Notes: generated by a model not told the origin, from the letters alone. Shown: positions 24,823-37,177, counted from the first letter of the stretch. The stretch: 64,000 bases of DNA from Gnetum montanum (GCA_015680685.1 MNCI01024940.1:513263-577262), one strand, 5' to 3'. Translations and numbers: made by a program.

Positions 24823-27758
24823 ATGGATTCTGCATATGCAACCACTGCCGCTATGATCACCACCGACTCAGGTGCCACATCCGTAAATCCCATCACCCAC
24901 CTTCTAGTGCAATAGGACCTCAGGGGCCATCGTGTCGTTCGTTGAGGTTACAGGGCAAGGATCCTGTATTCACTGTCATGACTCTGGAAGAGTACAATTT
25001 CATTTGCATCAAAATCCAAGCAAAGCTAGCTCTTAGCCGAGCCGAGATTGAGGCAAAATGGAATTTTGAGCTGATCCATAGAGGGGGTGAAGATTTCATC
25101 CCTACCGCATGTGATATTATCCCCCTGACCGAACATTATCATGAACTCCTAACCCAACTGGTTATGGCTAGGAGTCAGACTACATGGTCCCTTCTAGAAC
25201 CTCAAAACGGGGAAGAAGAGGAAGATGAATTCGCAGCCCAATCTGAACATGCGGATTCATCTCATACTCTCAGTTCCCATACATACATAAATCCCCTGTT
25301 TTCTCTCATCGAAGAAGCCTCCCATCTCAACTCAGTCATGACTACACAAACCCATATTCCTGTCATCCCACAGGCCACAATGTAATCCTCAGTCCCGCAA
25401 GTCCAGATACCATCTCAAAATAACATGGGGGCAGTCTCATTGCCATGTGTAATTAGTATTTCGTCGGTGGTACCTGCGTCTGCCGCACCTCATTTCATTC
25501 CCCACGTGCAATCTCATACAACACCTATAACCTGCCTGATGCAAAATATGGTGCAATCTATTGCAAGGCAACAGATCACAAACATTGTTCAATCGCAGCA
25601 ATCCATTCAACAACCCACAGCTGGTCAGTGGATCCCACCTATTTCACATAATCAATCTGCATTATACGGTGTGCAACCCTTAGCCACACCTACCATGCAT
25701 GTCCCACAAATAAACCCGCAATACCCTTACAATCTCCATTCTACACACCCAGTGATAGCCAATCTCTCTGCTTAACCTGGTGGGTGGTGGCTTCCACAGG
25801 CAGCTCCGTCCACTGGGATAGTCCTTGCAGTGCCACCTGTCAATCAAACCATCGCTTCATTCCCATTGCCTGGCACTGCTCTTTCAGTTCAACCTCTGGC
25901 TCCTCCAATGCAGACTTCTTCATCACCAAGATTGGATCAAGCCTTTTTGCTTATTCAGACCCTCACTGAGGAAGTTAAGCACCTTTAACCTACTGACTCT
26001 AATATGATACAAATCATGGATTTCTACTAGGAAGATCCTATCAGCCCAGTGGTTCCTATGCTATCGTTGCCTCTAGGGATGTCATTGCCCCATTTTACTA
26101 AATATAATGGGGAAGGAGATCCTAATGCTCACCTTGTTACCTTCAGATCTGAATCCTTATTATTGCAGCAATGGCCTCATACAATTATCAGTGTCTTTGC
26201 AATGTCTCTAGCAGGGAAAGCTTTGGACTGGTATCGAGCACTTCCTCGCTCTTCCATCCCAACCTTGGAAGAACTCCTAACACAATTCGTGACCCACTTT
26301 AAGTACAATTTAAAGCCAGAAGTCATGCTAGACCAACTCATGGGAGTGAAGCAAGACCCACTTGAACTAGTCCAGAGGTTTATACAGTGATGGAGTGCTA
26401 CTTTGAATGAAATCCGTGAGCCTATCACGGAAGCCCATCTGCTGGCAATTTTCAAAGGAGCAGTCAACGACTTCATCAAGTATAAATTGTATTACCTTGC
26501 TCCTAACTCCTTGAGTTAGTCTTTCGCCCAAACTAAGAGCATCCAGGATGCTATTGAGGCTAGCAAAGACACGACGTACGTGGCCTATAAAAATTCCAAT
26601 AATAAGGGTAAAGACAAGGGTAAAGCAACAACAATGACAGTAGCCACGCTGGCTGAGGGTGCTAAAAACAAGAATAACAAGAAGGCACCCATAGCATCTG
26701 TCGAGACCACGGCTGGTGCAAGCAGCACCAGCCAAGACACACCTGCCCCTAAAAGGCCCCCCCAGCCAAGGCCCAACTTTGAGCATAAAGATCACTCAAA
26801 ATATACAGCCCTGCCTATAAAACATTTGGAACTATTGAAACAATTATTAGGGATAGGATACATTTAGAATAAAAAGATATCCGAGGAAGCTCTCTAGTGT
26901 CACAGGCGTCATTGTAAATTGCTGAAGAATCCTTCTTTAGCCCTACCTAACGAACCACCAATTTCGAAATCTTCTAGGCTGGACCACTTTCATGACTACC
27001 ATCAGTTATGTGGTCATGATACTGATTACTTCTAGGCATTGAAGGATGACATTCAACGCATGATTGATAATGGTTCTCTGAAACTAGACGGTAGTAGTCC
27101 AACACGTCCCGAAAACTAGGTGTTGCATGTGTACAAGGATCCGTTAAATGCAAATAACGCACCGTACATAATCAATGTGGTAAGTACGGACAGTGAAGGG
27201 AAGGCACTACCTAAAAAATCCTTTGTTTTACGTGTACCTACCACTTCACCCCAGGGGACAAGTTCTTCACCGGCAGTTAGCAACGTCTCAAGGCCACCCT
27301 TTGTTATTTGGGCATCCTCTCCAGCCATAACCCGATCTCACGTTAACGATAAAGCCATGGCCATGTCTGCGTCCACTCCTAAGGTGCCTTTTACCCTTAG
27401 GGTACCAAAACCACTGGCTGCCCCTTTTGCGCAGGGGCAAGCTTCTAACCAAAACCACCAACCATCATCAAATAAAAAAAAGGAAGGAGATGTGTCAATC
27501 AATGCCACCAAAAACAACTCTACGCTAAGCTTCGCTAAGCCCAGGCCCCTAGCCTCTATCCCTACACCTGAAAATTATGGGCAAGACAAGGGTACAGAAA
27601 CACATCCACCTCCCCTTGGCAGGAAGAAACACAATCCTCCGACTAACGTTGTTCCACCTTGGGAGATTCGTCTCTTAGGGCGAATGGAAGAAGATAGAAG
27701 AGATAAGCAACCTAGCCGAGAATGGGACCTCCTTGACACATTTACGCAGGTCAAGTAG
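24823..27758 (+). pseudogene. gag of the Tat/Ogre-like element
   Basis: Gag forms the particle that packages element RNA. The ATG at 24823 opens a frame rich in Ala and Thr, followed by a helical AKLALSRAEIEAKWNFEL block (~25020-25070), an acidic patch and a long Pro/Gln/His linker. The gag domain starts at 26049: HFTKYNGEGDPNAHLVTF, then ALDWYRALPRSSIPTLEEL and QFVTHFKYN. A HDYHQLCGHDTDYF block (~26985-27035) matches the C-terminal zinc-knuckle-like region typical of Tat gag but has lost Cys residues. The tail (27120-27758) is Pro/Ser/Lys-rich. Stops and frame changes (for example TGA replacing an Arg codon before WSAT at 26388) break the ORF. Confidence 0.8.
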
Positions 27759-27782
27759 GCTCTAAAATAGAAGAATACAACA

Positions 27783-28610
27783 TTGAGCCTCTATGATTTT
27801 TTTATGACATCTCAAAAGCACCATGAGGCTATGGTTCGTATGCTGAAATCCATACCAATGGATGAAGGCTTACCAGCGGAAGAAAAAACGATACACGCTG
27901 TCAAGCTTCCTCTCGCCGCTGAGAAACCTAAACCTACCCCTTTGACCTTTCACAATAAATCCATCAAAGATGATCCAGAGAAAGGTTGAGTAATTATAGA
28001 ACCCATTTTTATCACCATCTGGGTTGGTCAATATCGGATTCGGAGGATGCACGTTGACGATGGCGCGGCTGCGAATGTCATCCCTTATCCTATAGTGGAT
28101 AAGTTGGGCCTGGTCGACCAGATCAGTCCTACAATGACATCGTGCCGAAAGTCATTCAATGGGGCATAGGTGCAAGTCAAGGGGATGGTGCATATCGAAT
28201 TTGTGGTAGGGGATCAATTCCCAATAGACGCCACATTTCTCGTTGTCGAGGAGATGCTCGGTTTCAACTTGATTCTAGGGAGGTCCTGGCTGGCCCAACT
28301 GAGGGCAGTTTCGTCACCAATACACCAAGAGATACACCTTCCTTACATAGGGGGAGAGGTAGTAATACATGGTGATGAAATAATTTCTAGAACTGTCAAC
28401 AACGTCAAGGAGGAACAGGGTTCGGAGATCAAGATGCCCGAAAGTCAAACCCATGTCCCGACCCCCGAACAAGTCGAAACAAATGATGATAGCCTAGCCT
28501 GGGTAGACTTACCAATTCAGGGAGGAGAGGATGATATAGAAGAGTCAGGCCATAAACCTCCTTGCCCTTACGCACCACCAAACGTAAAATCCATTAAGAA
28601 AAAATTGCAG
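27783..28610 (+). pseudogene. Protease of the Tat/Ogre-like element, up to the intron donor
   Basis: Retropepsin cleaves the polyprotein. The region begins with LYDFFMTSQKHHEAMVRML, a conserved lead-in to protease in Tat elements. The active site reads VDDGAAANVIP near 28050-28080, with Asp-Asp-Gly where Asp-Asn/Ser-Gly is more usual. It is followed by FNLILGRSWL (~28260-28290), the second conserved loop. An open frame (28170-28622) runs to KKKLQ and then across a splice donor, CAG|GTTAGC, at 28610/28611. A stop comes four codons into the intron. A single frame change separates the active site from the 28170 frame. Confidence 0.75.
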
Positions 28611-28851
28611 GTTAGCGATTGATCTAAGTGGTATTTACGCACATAGTTACATTTTCACCAGTTTTCATTTACACTTATCAAATTTGATTGCCAGTTTTCT
28701 TTAATATACATACATATTTACACTTTCTGTCCATTACACTATTTACATTCCTCATTTTATGCTATTTACGCTTCTTGAATTCTACTATTCATACTAGCAC
28801 AATTACGCAAATATGTACATTTTTATCAATTACACTCCCAGATGTATACAT

Positions 28852-28960
28852 ATGGCCCACAACAACCTAAAACTAGTGATGGCCTGCAACGGCCTAAAAC
28901 TAGCGATGGCCCGCAACGGCCTAAAACTAGCAGTGGCCTTCAATGGCCTAAAACTAGCAA
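28852..28960 (+). repeat. 27-bp minisatellite in the intron
   Basis: About four tandem units share the core GGCCTAAAACTAGCGATGGC with small changes. One more diverged unit follows near 28998-29025. The core also occurs at 1131-1190 in the left Tat-type element and, as AAACTGGCA or AAACTAGCA, in the array after integrase (37200-37740). Confidence 0.8.
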
Positions 28961-29188
28961 GTTCATTTATTTATATCTTACGCAAATGCTATGTGACGGC
29001 CAGCAATGGTCTTAAACTAGCCACTCCATTCTACAGTCATAATAACGCAACCTATTCAAAGTCTTTAACGATTCTATTTAGCTTTGTATAGATAAAGACA
29101 TAAAATTGAATAAAAACCATAAAAAAAATCTCATGAGTAATCTCGCCAACTTTCATATTACCACTGTTCAAATTTCATCAATAAAATC

Positions 29189-29210
29189 ATGCGTAATCAC
29201 AATTACGCAT
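29189..29210. other. Hairpin at the end of the antisense gene
   Basis: Perfect 9-base arms ATGCGTAAT and ATTACGCAT are separated by CACA. The antisense stop codon lies in the right arm. The arms contain the GCGTAA/TTACGC motif that is frequent in this element's LTRs. It could help end antisense transcripts; that role is inferred. Confidence 0.5.
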
Positions 29211-32200
29211 CCCCCCTAGTACCACTGTCACCAGTATCCCTTAAGTTTGCCTCTAACCCTAACAAATCATCCTCGAGTGGGCTATCCTTTTTAGAGAGTA
29301 TTCCTTCATGGGGAATGTCATCTTCACGGGGTTCTTGCGCTAACACTAGCTGCCCAAGAGGATGGTCTGCATCATTACGCTCTTGTTCCTGAACACGCTC
29401 CTCACCTTGTTCACCTTCTTCATCCACTCCTTGAACCTACATACAATAGATACATAAGAAAAAGCCATGATAGGATAAACTAGAAAATTTAGATTCAATA
29501 ACATTCAAAATTACTCGTGATGGTCCTACATCTGCAGCAAAGGGGAGTTGATCTAATCCGACCCACAGGTGTTGCATGATTTCTTCTTCGGTTAGCTCAA
29601 ACCAAACTCTATCCCCCAAGATAGTTCCAGCCTTCACCTTCCCCTTCTCCACACTAGTCCATCGGGGTGGTTCAGGGAAAAAAGTAGGGACTGTAGTCTC
29701 TTCCCCAGGAAGAGTAATTTCCCTTTCCGAGGACGCGCTTACCGTCACCTGCTCTTGGAACTTCTCAAAGGCCTTAGATGCACCAATGACGTCGAGGAAC
29801 ACCCGCAAAGATTGAGCATCAACGGAAAAATCTTGATAGTGCTAACGATAAGTGAGACTTTATCACTTATACAAATGCTTGTGATCTTTTTCTTTCTGCC
29901 CCCACTCTTGGACGCTTGCGCAAAATTCCTTCCAGTCCTGGTTCTTCTGGGCCAAGAGTTCTATTTGGATCCTTTGCTCCACTAATTCCTGACTAGTTTG
30001 AACGTTGTTTCTGACTGCGCTCTAGTAGCGAGCGTAGTCAATAACAGCCATCTGCCAGTCCTCTTCACCAGTTCCTCATGCCTCTAGGAATTCACATCAC
30101 GATTTTAAGTCTCCAACCTCTTTGGTCAGAGACATCCTTTCTTTCTCTGACCTCTACAGCTTCTTCCAGAGGTCTTCATTGACGTTTTGACTCTCCCACA
30201 AGGAGTGGGTCGAGCATAACGCAAATTTATGCATTTTCTCATAAATTTTGCATGGCCCGACTATGCCATCCGATGAAGGCTCAACTGTGTCCAGGTCAAT
30301 GGGCTCTGTAGGGTCCCATCGAAGGTGAGCTCCTGATAACGAATATTATCAACATAAGTAAACATTATAATCTTATAACAAAATAAGTGTACAATAGCAG
30401 TAACATACCAGCCCCAGGGTCCACACACTCAAGGCACTCGATCATGTCGTTGACAATGCCTTCCATGAAGGCAAACTTATCAGGGAATTCCTTCCACACT
30501 CTGTTGACAATGGCAGACAGGGATGCACCTTATTCATCTGTAGCGTAACGAAATCAAAATCTCTAATTATTAATAGAACTCCTTTAAAATTCTAATACAC
30601 TGATTACCTCTACCTGTTACAGTAGGGAGTGCGTCAATGCTTTCCGCCTCCTCTCTCTCCTCATGCATAAGGGTCTGTACGTCACTTATTCTAACCGTCG
30701 GGGCCTCCTCTTCCAAAACTGGGCCCCCTTCCCCACGCTGTAATACCACTGCCCCTATTTCATGGGTCAACCGCTCTGTAGGTCTCCCTGTTCATGACAT
30801 ATAAAAAATTTAAACAATTCAGAATACCCTGAATAAAGCTACATAATACAATAATTTCCATAACTTTCACTATTCCTTTATGCTTACCAGGTGGAGGTTT
30901 ACTCCGCTGAACTCTGACTTGCATCGTTCTGTCTGTGCCACCTGCTGGTTCCGCAAGCACCTCAGTTAAGTGAGGACTTTTACACTGAACTAAGACATCT
31001 ATTATCTCTTCAGCCAGATGCTTCCCTCATGATGCATCACCAGTGTAAGTGGGAAGCACCCCAGCTACGCTATCAGGGCCCCGCATTCGAGGTGCCACCA
31101 AATCCCTAGTCGTTACAAACAATGACTCCCCAATTCCCTCCGGAGGATCCTGTGCCCGGGTAGTGCCAAAGATATGAGAAATCCAAGGTTTGGATAACTG
31201 GTCTTGGTCTTGTAGGACCCAGACCCCATTCCTCTAGACAACCAAAAATTCGGAGAAACGCTGAAGGCAAGCTATGAAGAAGGTGAATTGCACATTGAAA
31301 TGCGACTCGAGCTTTTGGTGGAGTCTCACCATTTCAGTGCGTAACCCCTTAGCGAAATAGCTTGCCCAGTCAAATTAGGTCCCTTCCTCCATCACCTCTC
31401 ACATATTATGAGCCTATTCTATTGTAAAAACCCTCCCCTACGAGAGTGTTTTGGGAAAGGCTCGGGCTCGGAAGAGGGAATAAATAGTCTTGGAGACCTC
31501 TAATTTGAGCTTTTCACAAGGGATCCCCTTGGCTTCCTTCTTTGTCCCCAACCACTCCTCTAGCTCTTCCTGACATTTGATGCTTCTCCTCAATTTTTCC
31601 TCTATGGCAAGATCATCAGAGGGAACACCGAAGAGGTCAGTGAACAGCTGAGTGTCGATATCAAAGTTTACACGTATGTGACGCACACGCGTGCAAAAAC
31701 GTTTAGCTCCTTCGCTGAAGGAGTTAACTAGGCTTAACATTTCTCTTGCTGGGACATCAGGGGTTACGGCTAAAAATAAATGCATCAGCCTCGCTTCTCG
31801 CAGCTTGAAGACCAATGCAACTGGGGCCATCGTATGGCCGAGCCAAAGTTTGGCCTCCTTTATGTCACAATAACAGAAAAGGAGGGTGTTCGCCTCACGG
31901 CCGGAAATCGTGATGGTAATCTCTCAGGATTCCCTGAGTGATAATACATGGCACATGTCAACATAGCGAAAACACTGTTACACAACATTTCAAAACAAGA
32001 AAAACAATATAATATCTTGTAACTAATAGCAGCAACAAAGTTTTACCAGGTCCAAATGGCAAAGGAAATGGAGGGAGCTTCCTTTGCACGTCCGCGAGGG
32101 TGAGGGGTGGGTTCAAAGTCCATTCCTCATGTAACCACCCAAGATTTTGATAATTTTTAAAGGAATCAGCATAACGGGTGGGATACTCATGAATGTCAAA

Positions 32201-33266
32201 GGCCATCTGCCCGATTACACCAGCGCATACGTTGCTGGTGGACGTAAAATCCTTTATTGTCATTTCGGTCCAAGACAATGTATCACCATTTCCTACTAAC
32301 CCATTCTCGTTGATGAAAAACCTATATCATATAACACATTACTATCCTACACTTTGCAAATTTGGACATTAGAAGCATATTGACAATACTGCCAGTAAAA
32401 CAACTTACCTGCCCGAATAATACACCGTGCCTGGATGATTCGGAAAATAAGTCGAGACATGACAAGCCACGAACAAAGTATTATACGCATGATAATAGCT
32501 AAATCTAGGCATCTCCCAAATCCAACTTAGATGCCTTAATCCTCTGGCGCTAAGTTCACGGTCTTGGGGACGCCCAGTATCAATAGCTCCATCTATCAAG
32601 AAAGCCAAGATGCCCTGTGTAGAACCCACTAACACATGTTCCAAAATAGCACCGGCCACAACGCCTGACAGATGCGACTACATAATAATGCTGAAGTTAC
32701 ACAGCAAAAACTGCAAAACTCCAGCGCACCCTTTCGGAACCATATAGCCTTCCCCTACAACCAAGTTTGAGGGGGAAGAACATTTGGTACAATAGATTTT
32801 ATACAACATAAAACCCCAACTATATCTAAAATGATTAGGACGGGTTTCACCATAATACTGTATAGAAAATAAACACGTTACCATCCAAATTCTGATTGCA
32901 TGCTTAAACTATAGGAAAATTTACAAAATTATGCTCTAGCCATACAGCTGAAATCATCGAAACCCTTGTAATAGTACAAGGTTTGTCTCAGATAATGGTG
33001 ATAGATGCAATACTATTTTCTAAACCCTCACTTCAATACGAGGTCTACAGCCTAAAAATCTAGTTTACGCAGATGACGCAAGAAGAATAAACACAAAAAA
33101 AAAGTGCATCACAGGAAGCAATACAAGTAAGTAAAGGATGGCCTACCGGTTTAGGGGGGTGACATCTCTCACGTCGACCAAGGCCTGCGAAGCACGCTGC
33201 AATGCTCCCTTGTACTTCGTTGATTTTAGCCAACTTGATGTTCTTTCCTCTAACTTTCAGTGCCAT
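29203..33266 (-). pseudogene. Antisense eight-exon gene inside the Tat/Ogre-like intron, product unknown
   Basis: Minus-strand exons in order: 33266-33147, 32857-32409, 32321-32047, 31933-30888, 30787-30614, 30537-30409, 30332-29515 and 29436-29203 (ending in TAA). All seven introns (76-289 bp) have GT-AG ends and run in phases 0, 2, 1, 1, 1, 1, 0. The frame is consistent throughout if one base has been lost near 31920. The product would be about 1080 residues: a short basic N-terminus, a hydrophobic middle (YGETRPNHFRYSWGF, then a GVVAGAILEHVL block), a long charged region with LFTDLFGVPSDDLA, a Gln/Lys/Glu-rich probable coiled coil in exon 7 and an acidic tail. I do not recognise the family. 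About a dozen in-frame stops, many at likely Gln, Trp or Arg codons, show decay. It may be an element-borne extra ORF or a captured host gene. Confidence 0.7.
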
Positions 33267-33408
33267 TGTTGCAGTCCTGAACACCTTCACACCTGAATAC
33301 CTTCACAAATAACATGCCATAGTCTTTTGCTCTTCCTCCTTCTCTCTGTGACAGCCAAGAATTCAAATTTTCGATAACCAATAGCCTGTTCTCGATAAGA
33401 ACTTTCTA

Positions 33409-33416
33409 CTTATATG
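33409..33416 (-). promoter_or_regulatory. Possible TATA box for the antisense gene
   Basis: CATATAAG on the minus strand lies 143 bases upstream of the first ATG (33266). This is a plausible distance for a plant promoter with a short leader. It is a weak single-motif call. Confidence 0.3.
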
Positions 33417-33752
33417 CAAAATTAACCAACTTGATGCCCGATTAAAGCGAGACTTGCCCAAATGCTGGTGTTAGTATGAGCTGGAACCCAAAAAGCAAGG
33501 CATTAATTGCGACAGATATTGCATGCATTACGGTCCGAAATGACCTTAAACTACTGCATCTTATCTCCTCATAATCAGGTCGCATTAATTACAGGCTGTT
33601 CACAATGTTCAAAATTTAGTTAGCTTCTCATGCTCAGCAACATCACATCACATCATTTTTCTTTTTAGACTAAACCAAGCATTATACACTAAATACTTAC
33701 GGTACTTAACTTAGCAACTTTCTAATTACTTTCGTATTTGATAATTTTGTAG

Positions 33753-34920
33753 GGTAATTGGCAAATGGACAAAATTTTATCTACACTCCTAGTTTTAACA
33801 GGCCCCCAAGGGGAAATCATTAGACAATTTGATCCCACGCTAGTAGAAACTAACCTTGCCCTTGATGACGCAACCATAGCCTCATCGGAAACATCTCTAG
33901 ATTGGCCAGAACAATCGACGTGCACGCTAGATATGAAAGCTGGAGATGTAACCAAAGACCCCCTTAACGATGTCTTTGTGGTTATGCATAAAGGTGAGAC
34001 TAAAACTCTTAAGGTTAGTTCTTTACTAGACCAAAAAGTACATGATAACATAAAGCAGGTCCTCTAGGACAACATCATGATGTTCGCATGGTCATACGAA
34101 GATATGTTGGGACTAGACCCAAGATTAATATAGCACAACATAATTCTAGATCCAAATATCAAAGCAATTAGATAGAAAGCATGAAAAAGTAAGCCAGAAG
34201 TCACGCTAGCAGTACGTGATGAGATCACTAAACTATACCAGGTTGGTTTTATTCATGCGGTTGATTACTCAGACTGGGTATCTAACATTGTAGTTGTTCC
34301 TAAAAGGACTGGAGGGATACGCATTTGCATATACTTCCGAGAGTTGAACAAAGCTACAATCAAGGATAATTTCCCATTACCGAGTATCGACCAACTAGTG
34401 GATGGCTTCTCACTTTTATCCTTCATGGATGGCTTCTCAGGCTATAATCAAATACGCATCAACCTAGAACACCAACTGACAACTATCTTTATGACACCCT
34501 GGGGGACCTTTTGCTACACCATGATGCCTTTTGGGTTAAAAATGCCGAAGCTACGTATCAACGAGCTATGATGTACATCTTTAGCGATTACCTCCTAGGG
34601 AGACTGAATGATTATGTTGACGATATAGCTGTTAAGTTCTATAAGGTCAGAAGATCATTCAGAGGATCTGGAGTTAGTCCTCAAAAGATTCTCTAAATAC
34701 GATCTCTGGCTCAACCCAAAGAAGTGCATATTCGGAGTTAAAACCGAATGCATGCTGGGGTTCGTGGTATCGGAAACTAGTATACGAGTAGAACCTGACA
34801 AAGTCAAGGCCATTGTTGAATTGACACCCCCTACAAATCTCAAGCAATTACACGAATTGCAAGGGAGGTTACAATTTATCAGGCGGTTCATTTCGAGACT
34901 AACAAATAAGTTACACCCTA
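33753..34920 (+). pseudogene. Reverse transcriptase of the Tat/Ogre-like element
   Basis: RT copies element RNA into DNA. From the splice acceptor the frame runs through a linker (33765-34067, then a TAG in place of the Gln codon of VLQDN). It continues into RT: SDWVSNIVVVPKR, then ICIYFRELNKATIKDNFPLP, SFMDGFSGYNQI, and TPWGTFCYTMMPFGL. The catalytic YVDD is intact at 34613-34624. A frameshift near 34545 splits the AEATYQRAMMYIF block from what precedes it. Another lies near 34650. The thumb region VVELTPPTNLKQL-type text is at 34800-34860. Confidence 0.85.
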
Positions 34921-35830
34921 TGCAGCATTTGCTTAAAAAGGGAGTTAATTTCGAATGGACAGAAGATTTTCAATGCACGTTTGATAGCTTCAACACTTTC
35001 CAACAGTATTCCTTGCAACATGAAACGTAGCCTTAGCTACATTACTCTGTCAAAAAAGAGATGATGGGTCAGAAGTACCCATATATTACTTGAGTCATGC
35101 TCTATGTGCGTATGAAATGAGGTAAAATGAAGTAGAGCATAATTTCTTAGCGTTAGTGTTTACGCTCAAAAAGCGCAGACACTATCTCTTTCGTATACAG
35201 GTCAACATAATCTGCAAAAATAACATCCTTAGGGATATTACACATAATCTGTATGAAATTAGTAAAATAGCTCGTTGGAAAGTTATCACGGCAGAATTCG
35301 ATCTGCATTATATTGGTCAATCTTCTACGAAAGGCCAGACGATAGATGACCAACTAATAACATCGCCTATTGACAGTCAGGCAACCATAGAGCTTGAATT
35401 TCTGGATGAGCATGTACACAGTTTAATCCCTGTTTTAACAAACCCCGAAGCAACGTTATATTTTGATGGAGTTTCAACCACTAGAGGTGGCAATGCCACC
35501 ACGGTCATTACGCTATCACCTAAGGATGTGCATCTTCACGCTTACCACTTGACCTTTCCCTATATGAACAATGTGGCAGAGTACAAGGGACTCCTCAGAG
35601 GATTATTAACAGCTAAAGAGCTTGATGTCTGACACCTGGCAATTAGGGGCAATTCGATGCTTGTTATAAATCAAATCACAGGAGTCTATGCCTGCAAGGC
35701 TGTACATTTATAGCCCTACTGCGATATGGCTAAAGATCTTCTGAAGCAGTTCACAACGATCGATGCCCAACACGTGCCTCGAAACAATAACACACTAGCC
35801 GATGCACTCGCTACATTAGCTTTAAATGTA
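34920..35830 (+). pseudogene. Two RNase H domains of the Tat/Ogre-like element
   Basis: The first (about 34920-35340) is the usual Ty3/gypsy RNase H: an IYYLSHAL block, then EVEHNFLALVFTLKKRRHYL. The second (about 35440-35830) begins YFDGVSTTRGGNA, then NNVAEYKGLLRGLLTAKEL, GNSMLVINQITG and HVPRNNNTLADALATLA. This is the archaeal-type RNase H that Tat-lineage elements carry in addition to the first. Its presence is the best single lineage marker in the window. A stop at 35630 and another at 35711 interrupt the frame. Confidence 0.8.
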
Positions 35831-36099
35831 CCTTCGCACCTATTTGACACCTGTCCCACATTAATAACAGATTGTACAAATCCTATCATTCAGGCGGTGC
35901 AAATATCTTCACTACTTGAAGATAGAACACCAGAATGGTACGAAAACATTAAAACTTACCTCTTGCATGGCGAACCACCGCATGAACTAATACGCATGCA
36001 GAAAGATGCAATCCGCAAGCGAGCTAGGAAGTACATCATCATAGGAGATAGTACCCTCTGTAGATGCTCTATTGATGGAGTACTTCTTACTTGTGTTAA

Positions 36100-37177
36100 C
36101 AAAGATCAAGTGCAACGTATAATCGGTGAAGTCCACGAGGGATTATGTAGAGGACACGTAGCACCATGGGCCATGGCCTCTAAAATCCGTCGCTTAGGGT
36201 ATTATTGGTCATACATGGAAAAATATTGTCTTATGAAGGTTAAAATGTGCGACACGTTTCAACATTACGTGAACCGTATACATGTGTTGCCTACAGAACT
36301 ACACACGACTCAGATAACATGGCCCTTTCAATGATAGAAACTAAACATTATAGGACCTATCACACCGAAATCTTCCGCAGGTCATAGCTTCATAATCACC
36401 GCCACTGAGTATTTCACGAAGTGGGTGGAAGCCATTCCTCTACGAAAGATCACATCCCAATAAATCTACCATTTTATTTTAGATAACATCATAACCAGAT
36501 TTGGCCTCCCAATGACTATCGTGACCGAAAATGGATCACAATTTAGTAGTCTAGAAACCAAATCCTTTTTTGGCAACCTGGGTATCAAACAATCGTTTTC
36601 CTCACCTTATTACCCGCAAGAGAATGGTCAAGCTAAAGTGACAAACAAGGTCATTATCAACTTACTCAAGAAAATTCTCAACAGTAACAAGAGATGATGG
36701 CATGAAAAGATCCTCTATGTGCTATGGGAGTATCGTACCACATGCAGAACAGCTACAGACAGTACGCCCTATAGCCTAGTCTATGGATCCGAGGCGGTGC
36801 TACCCCTCGAATTATAAGTTCCTTCTCTGTGAATGGTCCTCTCCATGATTATAAATGAGGCTCAACACACCAAGTCAAAGATCATGGATTTAGATTCAAT
36901 AGAGGAGAAGCGAATACAGACACTTGATACCATTGAAAATTATCAAGATAAGCAGAGGCAGAAGCACCATCATAATCTTCAACAATGTCTGATCAAGAAG
37001 GGAGATTTGGTTCTCAAGGCCATTCGCGAACCAGTAGGCAAGTTCTCTACAAACTGGGAGGGCCCTTTCTTGGTAGCTGATGTGTATGGAAATGACGCAT
37101 TCAAGCTAGTAGATATCAACAACAATGAATTACCAAATCTCGTGAATCATATATATCTGAAGCAGTACTACATTTAG
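36100..37177 (+). pseudogene. Integrase of the Tat/Ogre-like element with substituted catalytic residues
   Basis: The zinc finger region reads EVHEGLCRGHVAPWAMASKI, then GYYWSYMEKY and MCDTFQHY, where the second Cys of the C-x2-C pair is now Phe. In the core, the first acidic residue is Asn (AAC, 36344-36346, before IIGPIT), the second is Glu (GAA, 36527-36529, in IVTENGSQF) and the third is Lys (AAA, 36635-36637, in NGQAKVTNKV). All three DDE positions are therefore changed. The C-terminal part (36833-37177) is open and ends NHIYLKQYYI. Several stops, such as those around 36335, also interrupt it. The enzyme cannot have been active in this state. Confidence 0.8.

Larger units (their letters stand above)
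28611..33752 (+). other. Sense-strand intron between protease and RT
   Basis: The donor CAG|GTTAGC follows the Lys-Leu-Gln codons that end the protease frame. The acceptor, after a T-rich tract, is TTTTGTAG|GGTAAT. Joining the two leaves the frame intact: the codons GGT AAT TGG CAA lead directly into the ATG-GAC-AAA frame at 33765. Ogre elements are known to have an intron at exactly this place. The intron contains a 27-bp minisatellite (28852-28960), several TTACGC motifs and the whole antisense gene (29203-33266). Splicing itself is inferred from sequence only. Confidence 0.65.

Noticed and set aside
26367-26795. Minus-strand 142-codon gene within Tat/Ogre-like gag
   Set aside because: The plus strand encodes the gag core here; the reverse frame is a by-product and has no introns or domain.
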